41,498 bases of DNA from the IMG/VR virus record IMGVR_UViG_3300017917_003629, positions 1-41,498 of that record; one strand, written 5' to 3'. The notes beneath the pieces are model-generated. The model had not been told where the DNA came from and searched no databases. It saw only the letters and a list, made by a program, of their open reading frames with translations. How positions within the stretch are numbered: the first letter of the stretch is position 1; the number at the start of each line of letters is the position of its first letter. A program made the translations under genes and the position numbers. Positions 30,601 through 35,464 of this stretch are shown piece after piece. The DNA is from a virus.

Positions 30601-33600
30601 TAGCTACTCCAACTACTGACCGTTATGTTGTTAATGATCAGGTATTTTTCTCAGGGACAGTTGGTGGTAGTATAGAAGCATATAAACCGTACTATATAGA
30701 AAGTATTACTACAGATTACTTATTAACAATTAGTGATGTACCTGGAGGTAGTGCAATTACTCTGACCTCTTACAATGCAAATAGTAATATGTACATAAGT
30801 AAAATTGGATCTATCGCATTTAAGCAAGCACCTATTTTATACAATCAAAGTTTAGTTCGCTATAATAATAAAGTATGGGAATGTTTAATTAGTAATAATG
30901 ATGAAGAATTTATTATAGGTAAATGGGAAATTATAGATAGTGATAGCAGAAAACTAAATGCATTAGACAGAGTTGTTGGTTATTATAGCCCAACTGTTAA
31001 TATGCCTGGAATTAATTTGCCCCAATTAATGACAGGTTTAGAATATCCAAACACTACATATTATGGTAATCAATTTAATCCAGCCGAACAGTTTACAGTA
31101 GATACAGAATTACAAGGGCAACCCTTCTACTTGTATGGTTACAATAATACCAGTGTTATTAATGACGGGTCTAATATAATTATTACTACAAATTCTGCTA
31201 ATAATTCATCATTAATATTGAGTCCTGATGCTTCAAATTATACATTAGATAATATTACAATTGTTCCAGTTGGATTTACCGATATTGTTTATTCAGGTAC
31301 AAAATATATTATTACAACAAACGATAATAATGCACCAATGCTTGAAAGCACAGATGGAGTAACTTGGACAGTTAATGATAATATTTCTTCATTGACTACA
31401 GAACCAATTAATTCAATCATGTATTATAATGGAAAGTTTGTTGCAGCAGGAGAAGATGTTTACACAAGTACAGATGGCACAAATTGGTCAATTACTGCTA
31501 ACTTTACTAGCACACAACCAGTTGTTATGAATGAGACAAAGCGTATAACATTGGGTGCTACAAATTATTACACAGTTGTAGGATCATCATATATCGTGTC
31601 TGGTTCATTATATGTTCCTTTCCCAATATTCTTATATAGCACAAACGCAACAACATGGACAGGCAGTTTGCCCGATTCAAGATACATGAATTACAGTGTA
31701 GCATGTGATGGTACAAATATTGTCACAGTTGGGGAAAATGGTATAATCTCCCGTAGCACTGATCTAATTAATTGGTATGGAGTTAATGAAACTTTTGCAT
31801 TTAGTATAAATGTGCCTGGTAATTATTTAAATGTAACTAGTACAGCAGGAATGCAAGTCGGAGATAGTGTAAGATTTAGTGAAGCATTTGATGTGATTAA
31901 TACTACAACAACTTACACAATTAGTAATATTTTAAGTTCTACCCAAGTTCAACTAACAAGTGTAACATTCTTAACAAGTCCAACTGTATCTTCATATATG
32001 TATTTGTATCCACAGACTAGTAACTTGAATAGCGTATACTTTGCAAATGGAAAATTTGTTGCAGTTGGCGATTTATATTTGGGTGAAGGCTTAATCAAAA
32101 CAAGTACAAACTCAACAAATTGGACAATTGTAAGTAGCAATGTTCCTCATAACTTAAACAGTGTAACATATGATGCAACTAATAGTGTATGGATAATCGT
32201 AGGGGACAATAATGTTATACTTACTAGCAGTGACAATGGTGTTACATGGGATAAAAATGCTACTTTTAATATTCCTGAGCCAATTTATACAATACAAGGT
32301 GATACATTCTTAAGTGGTTATGGTCCCGAAGAAATGGTGCCTGGAATCGTTGAAGATAATTTAACATTAATTGTTAATACAAGACCAGGTACAAATTGGC
32401 CTGCAACAATTTACCAACATGTTGGTTATAATGTAGTGAGCACAACAATTACTCCAAGCCCAAGTAATCAAACAGTTTATAGTTTTGCAGGTTTATTAAC
32501 AGTCCCTGCACAATTATCATGTTTTGTTATTGATGGTACGAGCGGATTATCAACTTCAATTTATGTAACAAATGACTATACAGTAAACTGGGTAGCACAA
32601 ACCATTACATTGGGATCATCATTGCCAGTAGGAAATAGTTTAAGAATTGATGTATATGAAGTAGGAAACGGCGATCAATTAATTAAAAGTAATACTTTTG
32701 AGGATCCAATAAGAACAGACAGCAATACTGGATTTAATGAAATATATTTAAATTGTAATTATAGCGCAACTATCACAAATGGTAGTGGTTTGATACAAGA
32801 CTTACCATATACTTCAACTGTTAATTGCACTAAAACTGAATCAGCTTACAACACAATTACTGTATATGATACGACAATATTTACTTTAAATATTCCAGTT
32901 AAATTTCAAGGACCAGTATTTGGTGGTATTGTAGCTGGAACAACTTATTATGTTAAATTTATTAATAGTGCAACAAATAGTATTGTAGTTAGTGCTAGTA
33001 TATCAGGTGGTGTTGCGGGTCCAGCTTTCACACTAACAAATGCAACAGGTAGTATGACTGCTATTGTTAGTTCAGGAGCAGGTGTTCCGTGGACAGATCC
33101 ATTCGTCGCACACAATGGTGTAAAATTAGTAGTTGGCCGCACTAATTTAGCACTGTCAACTTCCGCAGCTACAAACGCAGTAACAACTAATAGTACAGGT
33201 GGCATGAGTGCAGGGGACACTATTATTTTTGATGATAACATGTTTGGTGTATTAACTCCACAAACATCATATACAATTTTAAATATAGTTGATGCAACAA
33301 GATTTAGGATTGAAAATCCAGCAAGTCCAGGTAATCCACTAACATTAACAAATGCAACTGGCCGTAGTGTATTTGTAACTAATGATTATGCTATTGGAAT
33401 ACAACCAAATAGTACTCAAGCTAAGGTAGTTTTTGCAAGTCAATATGATGATACTAATGATTATTTGGTATATAGTTTCTTTGGCGAAACAGAACCAGAG
33501 CAATATGGTTTCACAATACCAGAAACTGAAGTGTTTACAGCTACAGCTGGTCAAACAGTGTTTAACTTGGCAAATTACTCAGCATATGATAATGAAACAG

Positions 33601-35285
33601 ATGCAATTGTAGAAGTAAATGGTTTGCGTGTAAGTTCAGGATACACTGTTGATTTTGGAACATCAACACTAACATTTAGTTCAGGATTAACAGTTGGAGA
33701 TATCGTTGCAATTACAACATTTAATCAAACATTTAGACAATATCTAAACACTCAGTTTAATATACAGGGTTTGGTCACAGATATAGTAAATGTAACTACT
33801 GGACCTAATTTTGGAGCACAGATTACAGTTGCTACAACTTTAGGATTAACTAACGGAGATGCTATAAGAATTGGTGGAGTGACAGGTACTACACAAATTA
33901 ACAATAAAACATTATATGTTTCAGTTATTAATCCAACAAATTATGAATTGTATACAGACCCAGCATTATTGGCACAAGATGCAGTTTCATCATTCTCTCC
34001 ATTCAGTGGAGGAGGTTATGCTTGGGCTGATAGAACATTTACATTAGCAACAACAACTACTACTAAAACTTTTGCAACTGTGAATAGAATCGGAGTTAAT
34101 AGTATTGACAAATTAGTACCTAATACTCCAGTATACTTTACAAGTTCAACCACTGTTAATGGTGATTCACTTGTAGGCGGATTAGTTGATAATGATTTGT
34201 ATTGGATATTACAAGTAGGTCCAAGTATAGCAGCAGGATCATTTATCATTGGTGAATCTTATATTATTGAAGATTTAGGTACTACAACGAATTGGAATAG
34301 TATAGGTTATGTTGGTGTGCCAGTTACTGGCGGAACATTTACAGCAACAGGCATTGGTTCAGGAGATGGTACTGCATTTGCTAAATCTATTACAGTAAGT
34401 GAAACTTATGAAGGTTCAGAATTTGTTGTTACTAATGCAACTGGAGTAGTTAATGTTAGCCAATTCGCACAAGAAGATGTTGATAGATTATGGGTCACAG
34501 TAAATGGTTACCGTGTACCAAGTAGCAAGTTACAAGTTTATAACAATAACTTTTTGGGTATACAGGATACACTAAGTGCAAGCACTGATTATGTAACTGT
34601 ATTGAGTATGATGCCTTCAGCTACACCAAATCAAGAAACTTATTTCAACAATGTTGACCAATTGTCTGTTGCTAGTGTTTATAGAACAACAGTAAACACA
34701 AACACATGGTTAACAGAAGAATTACTGAATACTAGTGATGTTATAACAGTTGATGATGCAAGCAAACTAATACAAAATATTACATCAGAACAAACTGTCC
34801 CCGCTTTAGCAAATGGTGTTTACACACTTATATTGAATCAGTTATCTAGCACAATATTGAATTATTCTGTTTACAATGAAACATTGTCAATAGCTATTCC
34901 AAATAATATTATTACCAAAACTTTTGATGGTAATCAACCAATATTAGAAATTGCTGATAATCCAACATATATCAATGCAGGTGATATAGTAACAGTAACA
35001 ATTGTTGTTGGTGGACTAGTTTATCTTAATGGTGAACAAATTAGTTTTGCTGACTATGATTTGGGAACAAATGAGTTGTCACAGCTTACTAGAGGGGTTA
35101 ATCACACGCCTATTATTACTAATATACCTAAATATAGCACTATATATGGCATATTTAATAGTAATTTACTACCTAGTGTATATTATGATGTAACTTGGAA
35201 TAGTCAAAATACATATGATACTGATTTGACTAACCCGTTACAGATTAGTACAACTTATAGTGCTGAGTTCTTAAAAGAGGGTTAA
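15663..35285 (+). CDS. Giant modular virion protein (6540 residues), probable baseplate/fibre component
   Basis: One uninterrupted frame immediately after gp6, the place of T4 gp7 and of the large VrlC-like proteins of marine T4-like phages; assignment to that family is inference. Visible parts: N-terminal MRIRTLNFLPEIFQ core; a possible cupredoxin-like fold at about 183-260; W/Y-rich core at about 1340-1700 (PWEMVGLVEKPTWWEARYGA); FG-GAP propeller at about 2340-3090; a conserved segment ending in EVKPYH (3776-3781); beta-module array at about 4195-6263; Asp-box propeller at about 5160-5540; conserved C-terminus DVTWNSQNTY. Three DUF4214-like modules and six YTIxSVG modules interrupt these parts. 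There is no signal peptide, no membrane segment and no clear Shine-Dalgarno. Likely role: peripheral baseplate or host-contact fibre, with many glycan or protein-binding modules. No frameshift or stop is seen, and sequence style is uniform with its neighbours. Confidence 0.75.
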   Translation: MRIRTLNFLPEIFQTPTNAQFLNATLDQLVNGPAIEKIQGYIGSKIGYGINSNDYYVTEPTKTRVDYQLDPGVVFTKNDESVAKDFLSYPGILDALKLQGGITNNNNNLFSAPFYSWDSFCNLDTLINFNEYYWLPEGPPAVIVNSGILYPENNYVVTDDLQGYSIQIEGDNPIDDSNPPLTLLRGGTYTFQVNQQNGFWIQGEPGISGASLLQPNLNVRDILGVTNNGENVGTVTFNVPLKTAQDQYNFATSLNVDLVCTTPYANVNGQTLSSIGGSIDGVTSLNGLNILFYNTGSGTGSSNLYTITTSGSLSNPTINLSAGVAIPTNVKLNVQYGTTYLGRSFYRSTSGVITIIPYLSAELDTLYYQDQQQPSKVGVIKLVDSTSTYRIDVDTEILGRANYTSPNGVVFTNGLKVIFDGNIYPSSYGSGQYYVQGVGTAIELVNTNELVNFEAYTSLVANPYDILPFDIGNFDYNLNVPLEQDYITIARNSIDNNPWSRSNRWFHIDVIRNTATYNNDPTILTTYASYENKAKRPIIEFYPNLRLFDTGVASKGLVDFVDSRTGDALSYVAGQYNYYPDTNVYTDYTATINGVVAGTSTTITVAKTDVTGTFAVGQYISDIYQTPTISVIPNNAYITSITGTSTLTITIAWTGNKTFATTNDAQLVATVDPLSNYELFDGAKIVFVNDSNLETKTKIYVVNFETVDTSIPPVITLTEALDGQILEDNQFLTTRGALYIGRTFYFNGTDYDVAQQKTSVNQAPLFDVFDQNGISFGNSEYYKGTSFVGSKLFNYGIDVGVDDPILGFPLRYSSVDNVGDISFDVSLNTDTFDYVINTDPITLKVNTGYVFNYTTRTTYTRQLGWQTAAGDSVQYQVFTFDFDITNPTITFTCDVPLNNYTGIELKTKVNGENAAEYAIQVNDFYLTCLGRYAEQGGLDYWVTLLVNNILTVNEVETLICSSPEALSPSWKNTPFPSVKVFVNNEFQLPTNYTVTTDTTSTTITLVVDSPVSTKVQVLLLSNTVSSNAYYTIPINLSNNPFNTDISTVNIGDIRSQYQSIFYNAPNITGQMFGSNNFRDLGNLVPYGTNIIQNSSSLVAPASFLRLQNHNFFDALLYNSRQYINFKALLVDTVAQITMNQTYTPSTVLDNALDVINGSKTDTQSFYWSDMIPSKAAYVTNSYTFKNAFDTSIFPLTKTYDYTVANYDGILIYVYRTITGVLVEKQLIKDIDYTVSTNTPSVTITYNLLQNDIVTIKEYNQTYGSFVPNTPTKLGLYPSFEPRIILDSSYSTPTYFIVGHDGSYNKLYGTYNTVLGSLVDFRDQALLEFEKRVYNNLKLSTEVLIRDYEVLPGFFRDTILSQDDFLEIYSEAFLNWVGTNRLDYKSQLYNANNEFTYNYWQSGNKLDQEPIFQGFWRGVYQYFYDTSTPNTTPWEMVGLVEKPTWWEARYGAAPYTSDNYILWNDLSQGIVYNDGSPYVVQQAIRPNLLDILPVDSAGNLVSPLTSVVGNYTDTLFRRDWKVGDIAPVEYSYRKSSTWPFDLIRIFALTKPAEFFNLGIDLDNYKYSSEFNQYLVNERSHLVLSNVQIYGNGTAKTSYINWIVDYEKQVGINATTNITNLFKNLDVRLVYRMAGFSDKTFLQFFVEKGTPNSVNASLLIPDESYSLLLYENQPFNRIVYSSIIVQVLSNGYAVYGNSQNIAYFTTLTPINNGNNDNITVEGTTVTVANNYSDNKTIVPYGTIFKNIQSVAQFIASYGAYLQSQGLLFDEIENGIEINFRQLTGEFIYWALTGWEIGNIVTLNPAANKLYFNKDSNIVQPLTIQNNNFILNQNLYPIQLNDLSIERYQTEFIAKPLNGGDAISYAQFSVSNFEHGIVFDNVTLFDDTIYNLVTGLRQDRILLKGVKTAEWNGTVTASGFILNQDNIVEWDKTKSYTKGEIVKYKNKYWIALKKLEPSNRFEELGWKQTDYNEIQKGLLPNSSTRSYESALYYNVNQANLEQDSNLLAYSLIGYRPRDYLATVDLTDTAQVQVYKNFIRNKGTRIAVDTFRGAQLPQGGIKYGVYENWAIKVADFGGTLNDNFFEVRLSQSQLTGNPSILSLTNGVPTIGAQQYVPIYKLYNYNTPVTDVNVLPTIESYTPSEVYPTAGFVNFNDVRMSAYFYNNLPNAVNSEGVVVPITDFYVGDYVWIANFKSSWQVYSWQPFGRVISMRGNLNGTTTVRFSDLHNLSRLDPISILNFDNAANGYYFVTTVVNPYEVIINLTLEVNNNVLTGQGIALKFISQKVQNPSDIINLNLLQSEFIKNKVWVETDTDGGWAVYRKSLNYSQTNSLSENNTVNYGNSVATNSAFGYLVGDSTDNSVYRYFTNSYTNDLELVQLLTGSTGFGKSIAYHNNFVAISETSSASPKVYIYVTNTNSAINTNLIEVQQLKNPGSSSNFGSSIDFSRDGNYLYVSEIYNSSITNDRVYVYVKENIPLGAGYFVPGQVYTITSVGTTDFTTIGATENLVGITFVATGIGTGTGTANQITYRLSPYNSGYIAAPTAQIDFGYSLATDYNGDTLIVGAPGYDYDINTNNTGRSYVYNRTIQQFEVQYNSVLFGYQTFNLGWTPNQVTTTVVSTNSTTDKILCNYVAGIIVNATAIEPGVDYKILSVGSTSFTSIGASANTVGTTFTATGVGTGTGKVYRPLTPVIFTGNLLDSLVQEYKVYFVDTLEEVTPGVSFTIKIKEDRNSSTILPIDTETFATPPNVYFQTNDLQVSKNGTVVQNNNYGVVGNMFVYTSPLLAGDLISVGDSKLNLVQTLESSNTPTIGVSYGYSVDVTRFGSELLIGAPYDLNNQTQEGAVYRYTNGGGKYGLIVGTTTVNVTADRKIYLNGFQVIIPSGSSASDVAGIINSYNLPNIQASSSSGILIIGVIDSNRTVPNEKLLLSVYDNATTTLNELGLAIYTETQTILCPHPYGATQFGSAIKFNESDSVIIGAPVGTRYSFTSFDFTDDESFINDTVFDNNATQFVDENVNAGAVYMFDYLPAYNESLSNVGNFVYAQSINDNTQTYGPSPRYGASLDFNTNNIIIGSPYYSVGSVDGKINIFENSTGLKDWSIYRSSSQVVDINRIQNIQIYDITTNNTLSNLDYIDPLQGKILGAARQNLDYISNVDPAKYNSPDSSITGMIWGPENVGQLWFNTNNVRFVNYHQNDVKYNSKYWGTVFPGSDVAVYSWVASPNSPDQYIGPGTVFDVTQFVQEPVLNAANQLSITYYFWVRDTNIIFKQANKTLADSVVASYIQNPIQSGISYFEPLLPNTFGLYNIQQYLNGTDSVLHVGYTTGRSSDVPHSEFTLVRSNFADDFLPGVPTTIPDSNVPIYNQEPTGLYARLLASLSGTDTDGQVVPDFYLPPAVQSGIQVRPRQSFFFDRLLALKNYIQYANTVMKQFPIMEIKPDLSLLYRSFSLGTRLDTTISGPNADYYATLVNNYYVECIGRYAEQSGLDYWVNVLVENLATPQEVRGLICSSPEALQGRKTPFDVTNYWTTINWWAPGYDNNTKAAQQVNFYADLSTLNVPRGTIVLVGQNIGSQEYYIYEPDLAVGTELTTTVTGANATQYATLVNEIYIGCLGRYAEQAGLDYWVTVLVNGLTTLNEVEAYICSSPEALDNTSNPNWRRIGLQNGTIEFSNYLYDYPAGKIGYGDNFFDTYDFDQYPSLETYYIIRALCEQIYTEDLLIFRNKSLILLFDFVQSETIQSQNYLPWLNKTSLVDVSHTIRELLPYENYKTDNQAFLESYITEVKPYHVVIKDFLLKYTGSEVYEGNLSDFDLPSQYSISQEQFITPMLVYTDPTENNQYLPTSIVWDTIPYKQWFQNKGVSLQAIQQYPATELDSYIDLSSNYLYAKNVYGFPINGTIQIGNELIGYNAIDPSSNKISQLVRGLNGTEISTHLPGDTILLNIPPVVVLYGGRGYVEPPKITVTYDTTTYPAPRQYIELEPVMNNDELFSINVINAGQGYMVAPIINVEPSYIASFSYTDVNVNFNVVRIFAPELQTGDLIQYKVGTGNGIVGLENNQWYYVAILATQPSAIIALYATLQDATLDTHRIVFYSAGDSTNQTFNLGARVVPTLTSSPTRELNTTLRFDRTSYRPQVTDWEAGAFYAGEIASSTGLVSYSSSSIKLQSTLPPINNILASATGEVLVISDVTNDRIITFSEFPRRVVGTTSGSNTIVLLPYDDGGGYSTASGSTFGMTIGMPIIFQGPLQGGIQPNVTYYVASIVSNTTFTISQNQFGPTYALTTSTIPVVPGAKAYAGKITDTAILDVYYPRIQQVTTVNNNRVYSFPTPVGTGGTNSLYSGVSLLFTGTEFGNIIANENYYVSAVLDDESFTISHHETTTRTTLSQTTVTGNIVTVNSTTDFVFGDLVVFTDFVVTAGNFVIGDTYTIATLGNTDYTLLGSDVNTVGTEFIATATGTVIAGSFVPGLLYTIVSVGSTNFTAIGAVSNTVGVKFIATGVGSGTGTASQGNGTANTTTFGGLTSGTFYYVNQVLSSTTLTVAASLGGSNVTLSNQIGTGYLYNQNNIDTLVNGTGNMTMMVALPISPGIVNGQEFTIYETTKQYPNLTPTNTELWGRTILATIGSPDSSANKIALAKPSASVDATDYIYYNMPIRLTSSAIGGLVTGTTYYVVDYSGRVDPQTSLVTPSLTVDVTATISPSTLSCLTAENLYVGMPIVFSGEGMGGVLIGTEYFVKTINYTAGNNSFTISETLGGATFTVTNDVTGIMRGVGDQYIKLSSTVSGTPVALTQTVGEETIAQVSATLTSPTISISSILGGYKAIITDNGAGYTESNLLTISGASLGGVTPDNDCTLYVSAVDSFGGITNVIVAGTPNTISDAYYVKVIGANQLALFSDPLLQLPVNGQTIEVAGSFTIGKLYTITFVGSTNWNSIGYVGTPTVGGQFVASGIGSGTGTASTSAISYQGITTEPISYISDTGVLPLQTNQIRLATPTTDRYVVNDQVFFSGTVGGSIEAYKPYYIESITTDYLLTISDVPGGSAITLTSYNANSNMYISKIGSIAFKQAPILYNQSLVRYNNKVWECLISNNDEEFIIGKWEIIDSDSRKLNALDRVVGYYSPTVNMPGINLPQLMTGLEYPNTTYYGNQFNPAEQFTVDTELQGQPFYLYGYNNTSVINDGSNIIITTNSANNSSLILSPDASNYTLDNITIVPVGFTDIVYSGTKYIITTNDNNAPMLESTDGVTWTVNDNISSLTTEPINSIMYYNGKFVAAGEDVYTSTDGTNWSITANFTSTQPVVMNETKRITLGATNYYTVVGSSYIVSGSLYVPFPIFLYSTNATTWTGSLPDSRYMNYSVACDGTNIVTVGENGIISRSTDLINWYGVNETFAFSINVPGNYLNVTSTAGMQVGDSVRFSEAFDVINTTTTYTISNILSSTQVQLTSVTFLTSPTVSSYMYLYPQTSNLNSVYFANGKFVAVGDLYLGEGLIKTSTNSTNWTIVSSNVPHNLNSVTYDATNSVWIIVGDNNVILTSSDNGVTWDKNATFNIPEPIYTIQGDTFLSGYGPEEMVPGIVEDNLTLIVNTRPGTNWPATIYQHVGYNVVSTTITPSPSNQTVYSFAGLLTVPAQLSCFVIDGTSGLSTSIYVTNDYTVNWVAQTITLGSSLPVGNSLRIDVYEVGNGDQLIKSNTFEDPIRTDSNTGFNEIYLNCNYSATITNGSGLIQDLPYTSTVNCTKTESAYNTITVYDTTIFTLNIPVKFQGPVFGGIVAGTTYYVKFINSATNSIVVSASISGGVAGPAFTLTNATGSMTAIVSSGAGVPWTDPFVAHNGVKLVVGRTNLALSTSAATNAVTTNSTGGMSAGDTIIFDDNMFGVLTPQTSYTILNIVDATRFRIENPASPGNPLTLTNATGRSVFVTNDYAIGIQPNSTQAKVVFASQYDDTNDYLVYSFFGETEPEQYGFTIPETEVFTATAGQTVFNLANYSAYDNETDAIVEVNGLRVSSGYTVDFGTSTLTFSSGLTVGDIVAITTFNQTFRQYLNTQFNIQGLVTDIVNVTTGPNFGAQITVATTLGLTNGDAIRIGGVTGTTQINNKTLYVSVINPTNYELYTDPALLAQDAVSSFSPFSGGGYAWADRTFTLATTTTTKTFATVNRIGVNSIDKLVPNTPVYFTSSTTVNGDSLVGGLVDNDLYWILQVGPSIAAGSFIIGESYIIEDLGTTTNWNSIGYVGVPVTGGTFTATGIGSGDGTAFAKSITVSETYEGSEFVVTNATGVVNVSQFAQEDVDRLWVTVNGYRVPSSKLQVYNNNFLGIQDTLSASTDYVTVLSMMPSATPNQETYFNNVDQLSVASVYRTTVNTNTWLTEELLNTSDVITVDDASKLIQNITSEQTVPALANGVYTLILNQLSSTILNYSVYNETLSIAIPNNIITKTFDGNQPILEIADNPTYINAGDIVTVTIVVGGLVYLNGEQISFADYDLGTNELSQLTRGVNHTPIITNIPKYSTIYGIFNSNLLPSVYYDVTWNSQNTYDTDLTNPLQISTTYSAEFLKEG
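16208..16440 (+). other. Possible cupredoxin-like beta domain in the giant protein
   Basis: Residues about 183-260 begin LLRGGTYTFQVNQQNGFWIQ and continue to ILGVTNNGENVGTVTFNVP. This strand pattern, with a GGTYTF start, an FWI strand, a GVxNNG turn and a TVTFNVP strand, resembles cupredoxin-like domains of marine bacterial and phage proteins. The usual copper ligands (His, Cys, Met) are not visible, so a binding or scaffold role is more likely than metal binding. Moderate to low certainty. Confidence 0.35.
18362..18562 (+). repeat. DUF4214-like module, copy 1 in the giant protein
   Basis: Residues about 900-967. It starts TGIELKTKVNGENAAEYAIQ, goes through CLGRYAEQGGLDYWV and ends LICSSPEAL. 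The LGR...GLDYW...SSPE skeleton is that of DUF4214, a domain of secreted and surface proteins. The same beginning and end occur in copies 2 and 3, so this is a defined module. Confidence 0.65.
23086..23228 (+). repeat. YTIxSVG module, copy 1
   Basis: Residues about 2475-2522: FVPGQVYTITSVGTTDFTTI, then GATENLVGITFVATG and IGTGTGTA. It sits between FG-GAP blades. The consensus over six copies is G-x-x-Y-T-I-x-x-V-G-x-T-x-F/W-x-x-I-G...G-x-x-F-x-A-T/S-G-x-G-x-G-x-G-T-A. Confidence 0.7.
23569..23705 (+). repeat. YTIxSVG module, copy 2
   Basis: Residues about 2636-2681: EPGVDYKILSVGSTSFTSIG, then ASANTVGTTFTATG and VGTGTGK. It is the second copy within the FG-GAP propeller, interrupting a different blade. 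At DNA level it is clearly diverged from copy 1. Confidence 0.68.
25993..26190 (+). repeat. DUF4214-like module, copy 2 in the giant protein
   Basis: Residues about 3444-3510: LGTRLDTTISGPNADYYATL, then CIGRYAEQSGLDYWV and LICSSPEAL. Borders match copies 1 and 3. It is followed by conserved core sequence (NYWTTINWWAPGY), so it looks inserted into the core. Confidence 0.65.
26398..26602 (+). repeat. DUF4214-like module, copy 3 in the giant protein
   Basis: Residues about 3579-3646: VGTELTTTVTGANATQYATL, then CLGRYAEQAGLDYWV and YICSSPEAL. It lies only about 70 residues after copy 2. The core resumes with WRRIGLQNGTIEF. Confidence 0.65.
28885..29028 (+). repeat. YTIxSVG module, copy 3
   Basis: Residues about 4408-4455: FVIGDTYTIATLGNTDYTLL, then GSDVNTVGTEFIATATG. 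It is the most diverged copy at its glycine-rich end, and runs directly into copy 4. Together they interrupt a TTYYV module. Confidence 0.62.
29017..29157 (+). repeat. YTIxSVG module, copy 4
   Basis: Residues about 4452-4498: FVPGLLYTIVSVGSTNFTAI, then GAVSNTVGVKFIATG and VGSGTGTA. In tandem with copy 3; the interrupted TTYYV module resumes after it as TTFGGLTSGTFYYV. Confidence 0.7.
30361..30509 (+). repeat. YTIxSVG module, copy 5
   Basis: Residues about 4900-4949: FTIGKLYTITFVGSTNWNSI, then GYVGTPTVGGQFVASG and IGSGTGTA. It shares the NWNSIGYVG variant with copy 6, so these two form a subfamily. Confidence 0.7.
31140..32280 (+). other. Asp-box (BNR / Ycf48-like) beta-propeller region of the giant protein
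   Basis: Residues about 5160-5540 hold repeated hairpins with Asp-box-like motifs: STDGVTW, STDGTNW, STNATTW, STDLINW, STNSTNW and SSDNGVTW; the last fits S-x-D-x-G-x-T-W exactly. Each is followed by a hydrophobic strand and often a GKFVAVG/TNIVTVG strand. This is the pattern of sialidase-type and Ycf48-type propellers. Catalytic residues of sialidases are not apparent, so binding is more likely than hydrolysis. A TTYYV-like segment (STAGMQVGDSVRFSEAF) interrupts it. Confidence 0.65.
34228..34380 (+). repeat. YTIxSVG module, copy 6
   Basis: Residues about 6189-6239: FIIGESYIIEDLGTTTNWNS, then IGYVGVPVTGGTFTATG and IGSGDGTA. It is set inside the last TTYYV module, which reads LVGGLVDNDLYWILQVG before it and SITVSETYEGSEFVVTNATG after it. 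Confidence 0.68.
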
Positions 35286-35293
35286 ATCGTAGA

Positions 35294-35301
35294 GATAAAT
35301 A
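35294..35301 (+). promoter_or_regulatory. Late promoter element GATAAATA after the giant gene
   Basis: Seven of eight match to TATAAATA in the 20-base gap after the giant gene. It ends only 4 bases before ATG 35306, whereas the other late elements lie 16-21 bases from their start codons. A transcript begun here would start at or just inside the 52-residue gene, making it leaderless or serving mainly the next gene at 35464. Confidence 0.45.
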
Positions 35302-35305
35302 TAAT

Positions 35306-35464
35306 ATGGACAATAAAATCAAACCAAATAAATTGACGGAATTTGTTCCCAAAGTTGAAGGCAAAAAGCCTGACGAAAACATTGGGTATTATTTTTCAAG
35401 TCATTTAAAGATATTTGATCCAGAGACTAAGAAAATTTTTGTGCAGAAAAGGGCGGATACTTAA
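35306..35464 (+). CDS. Small 52-residue protein, paralogue of the next gene's N-terminus
   Basis: An uninterrupted 52-codon frame filling the space between the giant gene and the gene at 35464, overlapping the latter's start by one base (TAATG). Its C-terminal part, SSHLKIFDPETKKIFVQKRA, resembles the start of the next protein, EGFLKIYDPNNGEVFIDKKN, with the same L-K-I-x-D-P core and spacing. A weak AGAG lies 11 bases before the ATG. The close fit between neighbours and the shared motif make it likely to be a real gene: either a separate small virion protein or the remnant of a duplicated longer gene. Function unknown. Confidence 0.6.
   Translation: MDNKIKPNKLTEFVPKVEGKKPDENIGYYFSSHLKIFDPETKKIFVQKRADT

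Larger units (their letters stand above)
28245..34450 (+). repeat. Array of about nine TTYYV beta-modules in the giant protein
   Basis: Residues about 4195-6263 contain a diverged repeat with the skeleton 'P-I/V-x-F-x-G...GG-x-x-x-G-T-x-Y-Y-V-x-x-I...T-F-T-I-S...L-T-N-x-T-G'. Examples: PIIFQGPLQGGIQPNVTYYV (near 28360), TTFGGLTSGTFYYVNQVL (near 29180), PIRLTSSAIGGLVTGTTYYV (near 29590), PIVFSGEGMGGVLIGTEYFV (near 29780), PVKFQGPVFGGIVAGTTYYV (near 32895). Others near 28660, 30640, 33220 and 34130 are weaker. Spacing is irregular because other modules are inserted. Function unknown; beta-rich repeats like these suit an extended fibre or adhesin shaft. Confidence 0.65.

Noticed and set aside
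28070-34249. Several minus- and plus-strand frames of 61-106 codons inside the giant gene
   Set aside because: All are shadows of a clearly coding frame with consistent repeats on the plus strand.
15663-35285. Diversity-generating retroelement or phase-variable tract in the giant gene
   Set aside because: No reverse transcriptase frame, template/variable repeat pair or long simple repeat was found in the window.
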